Shown here piece by piece: positions 57,700 through 64,000 of a stretch of DNA of 64,000 nucleotides. The position numbers and the translations under genes are program-made. The notes below the pieces were generated by a model. The model saw nothing but the letters and a program-made list of their open reading frames with translations. It was not told the origin of the DNA and ran no database searches. Source of the stretch: Casuarius casuarius (taxonomy: Eukaryota > Chordata > Aves > Casuariiformes > Casuariidae); NCBI GenBank assembly GCA_003342895.1, contig PTFA01000035.1:5784976-5848975 (forward strand), read 5' to 3'. Position 1 is the stretch's first letter; the number at the start of each line of letters is the position of its first letter.

Positions 57700-58250
57700 G
57701 ACTGCGGCATGCCACGGTGAGCGCGTTATCTCTGTCTCTGTGCTTCCTTTCCTACCTTCCTGCTGCGGTCTGGGCTCCTCGGTGCGAGCAGGGCTCGTGT
57801 CGGCAAGCGCTCCCTTACAGCAGCGCAGTAAAACTCTGTGTGGGGCTTTCTGGGGGGGTGACACTTACCTCTCCTGCGGAGTGTCCAGCCTGCCGGTTTG
57901 GGCACACTCGCACTCTAAGCAGTAACTTGCAGAGCGTGTGGCAGGCTGCAGGGGCGCAGGGCGAAGCAATGGGGACTGTGATGGGAGGCCACCGCCTCTG
58001 CCTCCTCCTCCTCCTCCCAGGTCCGAGTATCTTGCTTTTTGTCTTTAATCAGAGACGGCCGAAGGAGGTTGGGTGCTGTTACATCACTGTGCTAAAATGC
58101 ATGTGAGTAGCGTGTCAGCTCAGCTCCATATTTGGCGGGAGGGAAATAGAAATACTGCGTGCCTGGCGGCGCTCGGCCCTGCAGGGAACCCCAGCGCAAT
58201 TGGCACTGGCACTGCCACCCCCTCTTCCCCTTTTATCTATTAAAAAAAAA
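57700..58250. promoter_or_regulatory. GC-rich region with CArG box and E2F-like site
   Basis: CCATATTTGG (58126-58135) is a perfect CArG (SRF) box. It overlaps TTTGGCGGGA (58131-58140), an E2F-type site. The surrounding 0.5 kb is moderately CpG-rich. No gene start was recognised next to it. Confidence 0.35.
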
Positions 58251-58259
58251 AGTAAATCA

Positions 58260-61200
58260 AACTTTGGCTTCTGCTTTATAGCTTGCCTTAGGCTGCTTTG
58301 GCTGACTGCGTTACTTTAAAATCATATTTTAGAGGCAATCGTGCTGATCTCTTAAAGAAACCAACCCTAGCCGAATGCCATCCTGCAAGCGTGATGCTCT
58401 TGCAAGGACGTATTGGCCCAGTCGGGATGTTGGCTGAGTCCTACCAGCCCGTGGTGCTTTCTGCAGGCACGTGCCCTCGTTTGCTGGTGGCAGCAGCGAG
58501 CGTTGAGGGAGGCCGGCCCCGAGGTGTTCACCGGGGCTGTGTAGGGTCAGACATCCCGTGAAGAGCTTGGGGGCTCTGCTTAAGGCACAGTCAGAGGAAG
58601 AAACAAGGTGAGCAAAGCAGATATGCTGGAAAGAGGATTAATTTGCACCATTTCACAAGACGGAGTAATTTCCCCCCCCCCCGTTTTCACCGTTCATTGG
58701 TGTAGGATGATGGCCAGAGGAGCTGGAGTGGAGTCGCAGGGCTTCCTGGGACTTCGGACCTGCAGCAAAAAGCCTTAAGATCGCTTTCAGCTGTCTGTTC
58801 CTGCTGAGCAAAGCATCTGCGTACTTGCCTTTATAACAGCTTTTTTCCAGCAAAGTTCCTTAGTTTTTTTTTTTTTTAATCATGTTTATTCATGTCCTAA
58901 TTTGTAAGAATTAAGTAATTCACAATGGATGTCTCAGTCGTGGCTGTGACTTAGTGAATTGCTGTTGTACTAAGAGGTCTCTCACATGTTGAATTTCATT
59001 TCTGCTTCAAAGAACCTGGAAAAATTATGCTCTCTCTGCTGGTGGATCTCCCTGAAGTATACTACATGCTCGTGGTAATTATGCAGAACGCATTACTTGC
59101 ATGGTCTCTTTTCCAGTGGTCATTTGTAAAGCAGTAGTGTCTGTTTTCCAGGATCCGGTGTTGAATCACTGTACTAGTGCTTGTCTCTAATACTTACTTC
59201 TCTCTGTTCAGCACCCTGAATATTATCTGTTTAAACTTGAATGCTTTTAGCATAATTACAGGTTAACAATCTGAACTCAGACATGCACACTTTTTCCATG
59301 TTGGCTTTGAAAACAATGATTTCCAGCTGGCAAGCGGGCTATACAAACTGCCAGCATTACCTGGCTGCGCGCTGTGGGCCCAGACAAGCTTGGCAGATGG
59401 TACCCAAGTGCCATGTCACCTTGCACGGGCAGCGTGTCCCCCCTCCTGCTGCACCTTCAGAGCCGCAGGGTCTCTCTGTGAGATGAACTGTCACCATAAA
59501 TAGATTTTTTTTTTTCTTCTGCCCCACCTTCCTGTTTCGTTTCCCTGCTTATCCCATCTGTGCTTGCTTGTCCGTGGTGTCCCCGTTGCGAGGCGTTGAG
59601 CAGCTGCAGGACGCGTTGGGGTAACCCTGCAGTGCAAGGCTGGGCCCTGAGTTTGCAATGCTGGTGAGCAATGCAGGAGAGCATCCCCAGCGACAACGGC
59701 GCTTCGGCAGAGGCCTAACCATTCAGGTGAATGCAAAGCTCATCTGTGCTTAAATGCTGTTGTAGGTAGGGATCATTGCGAGTGTGGTCATAAACATTTT
59801 TCTGAATGTGAGCTGTAACGCGCAGCTCGCAGGGCAGCCCGACTCCCAAGGGCAGTGACACACGTGCTGGAGGCCTGTTTGCCAGACGTTTCATAGGTGC
59901 CATAATCTCTCTCCACATCAGAGACAGCACCAGGAATCTCATTTTGTCTTAATCAGCCTGTTCGCCCGGAAATACCACGGCTGCTGCTCAGAGAGGGGAG
60001 AAATGGTGTTATCATTAGGTTTCTTCCCCCTCGGTCCACATGAGTACTCTGCTTTTCCTGTGTTTGGTGACTGGCTTATGTTGTGAAGAGGTTTGTGGTT
60101 TCTCTCAATACATAGCAGTAGAGCCCAGGGAGCTATCAGGGCTGAAAGCGGAGGAGAACAAGGAGAGTCTGACTGGGGGAGAGACCCGGGAGCTGCCGGC
60201 AGCGATGCTGACGGGTCTGGGGAGGAAAATCTGTCCGATGGGGGTGAGGAGCCAGGCTGCGAAATACTGGAGGTTGCGGTCAGGCAGCTGAAAGCTGCAG
60301 GTAGTGCAGAATGGGTGCCCGGTAAAGCCGAAAATGCAACAGGCGGTCGAATGCGGCAGGCGAAGCGCGGCGCTGGGGTACGCTGGCCACGCTTCGCCGA
60401 GCTGCCAGGCTTTGCTGGGCTCCTGGGAGCCGTGCGGCAAGACAGCCAGCGGTCGTATTTGCTGTATGGGTATGGAGAGTGCATTTTTGCTTATGTTTGT
60501 ATTTTTTTTTTCAATTTGATAAGCTTTCTAGTTAGCGGAAGGGCAGGTCTGCCAGGCATCAGAGAAGAGTAGTTTTTGGAGAATGACTCTCCAGTCCTCA
60601 AGGGGAGTGTATAGGCCCAGCAGCATGTGGAAATACTATTGTACTCATTCAGGTGTCTCTAGGGAAATTCCCTTTTGCTTTTTCATCTCATGGTGTCCAG
60701 AGTAAATCCTTACTCCAGAGAGGAGAGTTTTCAATGGACCAAATCTTCCCATTTCCACCCCTTTTACAAAGAGCTTTCTGGTTGCCTTGCTTTAGCTGAA
60801 CGAGGAGCAAAATCAGTCTTCAAACCTCCCTCCCTCCAGCTGGGCTCTGCCGCTGCAGGGTGCCCCGTGTGGAGCAGGGAACCATGTGAAGTGGGGGAAA
60901 AAAGAAAACGAAATGTCCCATTTCTTTATAGCCACTGCTTTCCCTACTCGAGCTCCTGTGGCTCAGCTCTGGTTTAGTGGAGAGGACCTGGCCGGGGAGG
61001 AGGGCTGGGGCTGCAGGTCACCCGGAGCAGCGTCGGCACCTGCATGCCACCGCGCTGCGGGCAGCTCGGACGCAGCGTGAGCCTGAACGCCCGTCCCTGT
61101 CCCGGGTGAGCAGAGCACCCGCAGGCGTCTGGCGGGCGTCCAGCAGTACAGTGTCAAGGCGAGCTTTCTGCCCCGCAGGCTGAGGGTTAACCTTCCCATC

Positions 61201-63730
61201 CACACCCAGCGATGACGAAGGGAGGGAAAGCGCTGGCACATCCAGCTCAGCGTCCACCCAAGGCACGTGTGGGATACCAAGAGGCAGCGCTGCCTTCCAA
61301 GCAGGGCTCGCTTCCTTTGCGGCAGAGAAGACGAACCGCAACACATGAAATCCAGAACAGGAACATCCTGATACTGAAAAAATAAGGGCACTAAGAACCA
61401 CAACAGAAAATTTTCCCCGTGGTGTGACAGGGAAAGGACAGGGAAGTAATGTGGAGATATGTAACATGGCAGAGGTAATTAAAAAGAAACCGAAGATAGA
61501 AACTGTCAGCTGAAGATGTATAGTGAAGCAGAGCATGAGGAGCTTAAGGACATTTCTAAAAAACCAGGCCAGTAAGTCCCAAATTGCTGTACAGCAGTAA
61601 TATATCAGACATGCAGGTGCAAGTCTTCCTCTCAGATCAAAGCTTGTAAGAAATTAATGACTTGTTCCATAAAAATATATCCTTCTGCTTTAAAATCATG
61701 TGTATTACACTGTACTAATGGACAGTATCAACTTGATATATGTGTATGTTTGGAGATATATATATATATATTCAATTCAGGCTAATCTGCATTTGGCACA
61801 GTGAGAATAATATATTAGTTACCTGCCAGGGACATAGAAATGGCCTGAACCTGTTCCACATCATGACCAGAACCAGCAGAAAACCTTAGGACTATAATTC
61901 GTCAGCAATCCAATGGAAGGGATCGTCTGAAGTCCGAGCACAATATACAATACTTCATCAGAACCCAAAGTCTCAATACAGCCAATGCCTGAGGTCAGAG
62001 ACGCAGAAAAAAGTCTTCTGGCAGGTAAAGGGATACCAACTCCCTTCAGTGAATTAAGTTAAAGGGGATAGCGACAAATAAGTAATTGAACAGAGGTGTT
62101 CTGGTAATAAAATCCCAGCCCAGGGGAGCGATAAGGCAGAAGTTCTCCTCAAACAGTGCCCGCAGGCTGCCCTGGTTGTGGTCCCCAGAGCTGCAGGGGC
62201 TGGGGCTTGGGGAGATCCCTGGAAGGTACGTGGGCCCTTGGACTGCGTGGTGCTAAGAGGCAGCCCAAGCGCTCCTGCCATCTCCTTTGCAGAGCCCCTT
62301 TGCTCCTCTGTGGAGCCTCCACTGTGGCCTCCTCCACGGGAGCGCCTCCATTGCGGCCTCCATCGCAGGAGCTGCTCCAGCGTGGTGCCAGGGCCGTGCT
62401 GGAGCAAGGCAGGTGGGAACAGCCCCAGCCCGAGTTGTGTCTGCAGGCAGGGTCCCTTGCCCCGGACGAGCTTGCCTGCCCGCCTCCCTCCTTGCCCACG
62501 TGGAGTGGCTGGCAACCTTGGCTCACGGCGTGCTAAGAATAGCTTGTTTTCCTGCCAAGCAGCGGCACTGCTGGAACACGGGCCGTCACCTTCATGGTGT
62601 GGCCGTGTCCCTAATTTAGCACCTCAGTCAGGTGAGTAAGGACTGTGATCGCTAATCCTGTGTTTTACGATTTAGCACAGCAGATGAAAGGCAGGCTGGG
62701 ACGAGGGGAATGCATTCAAAGAGCAGCTGCAGTCCACATGTGTACTTCTGCAAAGGTTGTACGAGTTCGGTGCTTATTGCCTTCCGGTGAAAAGTCATGT
62801 TATTTCTGATAATGTGAGGAGGTATCTCCGTTCGGTTTCCTGGTGTGCTAGGCACCGGAGTAGAAGCGTCTCTGCCCTCCTTGCACTCTTCTCCCTGTGC
62901 TAGCCTGACTAACCAGCTACCCAGGTTACTGCATATTTTGCCCAGTGGTTTATAGTTTGGCATTTTGAAGTTTTAACCTAATGTTTCTAGACTTTTTCAT
63001 ACCTGAGCTTCTCCCCCAAAACAGGACCGAGAGTGCTTTTCAACCTTTCTAGGAGCTGTTACAGCCTCCCTGGCTCAGCATTTGCACTTTCCGTGGAAAA
63101 GAAGGTGCCCTCTGGGAAACGGTGCGTTACAGTTGGGGCATTTTCAAGGTTAGGGTGGTGTTATTTGTCATGTGGGTCAGAAAGCTAGGGAGTGGTGGGT
63201 GATACAGAGGTGTGTGAATCATGCTTTCGTTTAGATTTAATATTTGATCATGTGGTGCTTAGTAGCTGGGGGAGTACTTGTTGCTCTGGATGACACAACA
63301 TCAAGAAATTAATGGATTTTTTCCTGCATGAAAAGGGGAGGAATTAGCTCAGCTCTGCTTGTCTGGGAGTGCTGAAGGCTTATAATATGCAGAGCATTCA
63401 TTTGCTGAGTCGCAGATAAGGGAAATTCTTGGGGCTTTTGCCTCCCTAGATAAAACTGGCATTTTCTATTTGGGTCACCGACAGCCTTCCTGCACAAGAG
63501 TGGAAGGCGTTATGCAGCTGTCGAACGGATTTTGCAAGCTTATCGGAAAGCTTGTGCCTATGCAACACATTAATTATGGTGTGAAACAGAGCTTTTTCTC
63601 GTAGCACTCCCACAGCGTGTCCGCAGCCTCCTGGGGGGCAGGTACGGGTGACCTGCGGCGCGCTCGGATCCTGTTTCTGTGCGGTCAGGCTGCAGCCCCT
63701 TACTGTGCTGAGCTTTCTTGTGAGGCATCC
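58260..63730. other. Gene-free interval
   Basis: No exon recognised. CpG-richer patches at 60.15-60.46 and 60.97-61.20 kb give long frames on both strands without domains. A TA microsatellite lies at 61.76 kb and an 11-nt C run at 58672-58682. Confidence 0.5.
61755..61771. repeat. (TA)n microsatellite
   Basis: About eight uninterrupted AT units. Confidence 0.9.
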
Positions 63731-63739
63731 CACCTCGGC

Positions 63740-64000
63740 GTGGGCCTGCGCTCCTTGGGGTCCGCCTCGGGGGTCCTTGGGGACCTGCTGCAGGGACCCC
63801 TTGGGGGCTGCCTCAGGGGTCCTTTGGGTCCTGCTTCAGGGACCCCCTTGGGGGCTGTCTCAGGGATCCTTAGGGGCCGCTTCAGGCACCTTTAGTGGCC
63901 ACCTCAGGGGTCCCTGGGGACCTGCTTCAGGAACCTTTAGGGGGCCACCTCAGGGCCTCCTCGGGGGCTGCCTCAGGGGTCCTTGGGGACCTGCTTCGGG
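63740..64000 (+). repeat. GC-rich minisatellite running off the window end
   Basis: Imperfect units of about 23-26 nt alternate two related forms, for example GGGGGCTGCCTCAGGGGTCC and TTGGGGACCTGCTTCAGGGA. At least ten half-units are visible and the array is cut by the window end. A plus-strand frame through it reads Gly/Leu-rich repeats and is a by-product. Confidence 0.85.

Noticed and set aside
59939..60572. Long overlapping frames on both strands (181 and 159 codons)
   Set aside because: They lie opposite each other in a CpG-richer patch where stop codons are rare; neither has a domain.
61018..61536. 172-codon minus-strand frame with a hydrophobic N-terminal half
   Set aside because: GC-poor then GC-rich composition explains both halves, and no family or splice signal supports it.
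1..64000. CRISPR arrays, prokaryotic operons, viral or endogenous retroviral genes
   Set aside because: None seen: no regularly spaced repeats, no operon-like gene packing, and no gag/pol/env-like or LTR-like sequence recognised.

Overview
This is vertebrate nuclear DNA, most likely from a bird. The evidence is compact GT-AG spliced genes, sharply bounded GC-rich CpG islands, fossil CR1-type LINE tails and an old tRNA-derived SINE, and no young interspersed repeats. A turtle or crocodilian cannot be excluded. Nothing in the window looks bacterial or viral.

Two genes can be reconstructed exon by exon, and both are minus-strand members of the Hairy/Enhancer-of-split (HES) family of bHLH-Orange transcription factors. 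HES6 (coding 4923-5910) has four exons, very short introns of 72, 112 and 108 nt, and encodes 231 residues ending in WRPW. A second HES gene (coding 42032-44223) has four exons, introns of 596, 131 and 781 nt, and encodes 227 residues, also ending in WRPW. Its bHLH-Orange sequence resembles the fish/amphibian Her8a/hes8 type. The two share all intron positions and phases, the orientation, an identical Orange-domain core (GYIQCMHEVH), and a matching core promoter: T[GC]ACATGC[AT]AAT followed, after exactly 7 nt, by a TATA box. This looks like a tandem duplication that kept its promoter. The upstream inputs differ. HES6 has CCAAT boxes in a CpG island. The second gene has an RBPJ-type site (TGTGGGAA) overlapping an N-box, which suggests that only the second copy answers Notch directly.

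Downstream of HES6 on the same strand, 3491-3721 encodes an unrecognised 76-residue protein with two hydrophobic segments, a good start context, a possible splice acceptor just upstream and a poly(A) signal just downstream.

The rest appears non-coding. Region by region: 1-3430 has no gene; 3437-3729 is the small ORF; 4150-6080 is HES6 and its promoter, with a 97-nt assembly gap at 6138-6234; 6300-8300 is CpG-rich upstream DNA; 8.4-41.7 kb is a gene-free interval with old repeats and microsatellites; 41.7-44.4 kb is the second HES gene; 44.4-63.7 kb is gene-free, with candidate regulatory blocks, one possible non-coding first exon (about 47.85-48.04 kb) and orphan CpG islands (about 55.65-55.99 and 57.7-58.25 kb). 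A minisatellite begins near 63.74 kb and runs off the end. HES proteins repress by recruiting Groucho/TLE through WRPW. From family knowledge, HES6 differs in antagonising other HES proteins, so a HES6/HES8-like pair could be a small opposing module in neurogenesis; that is inference.
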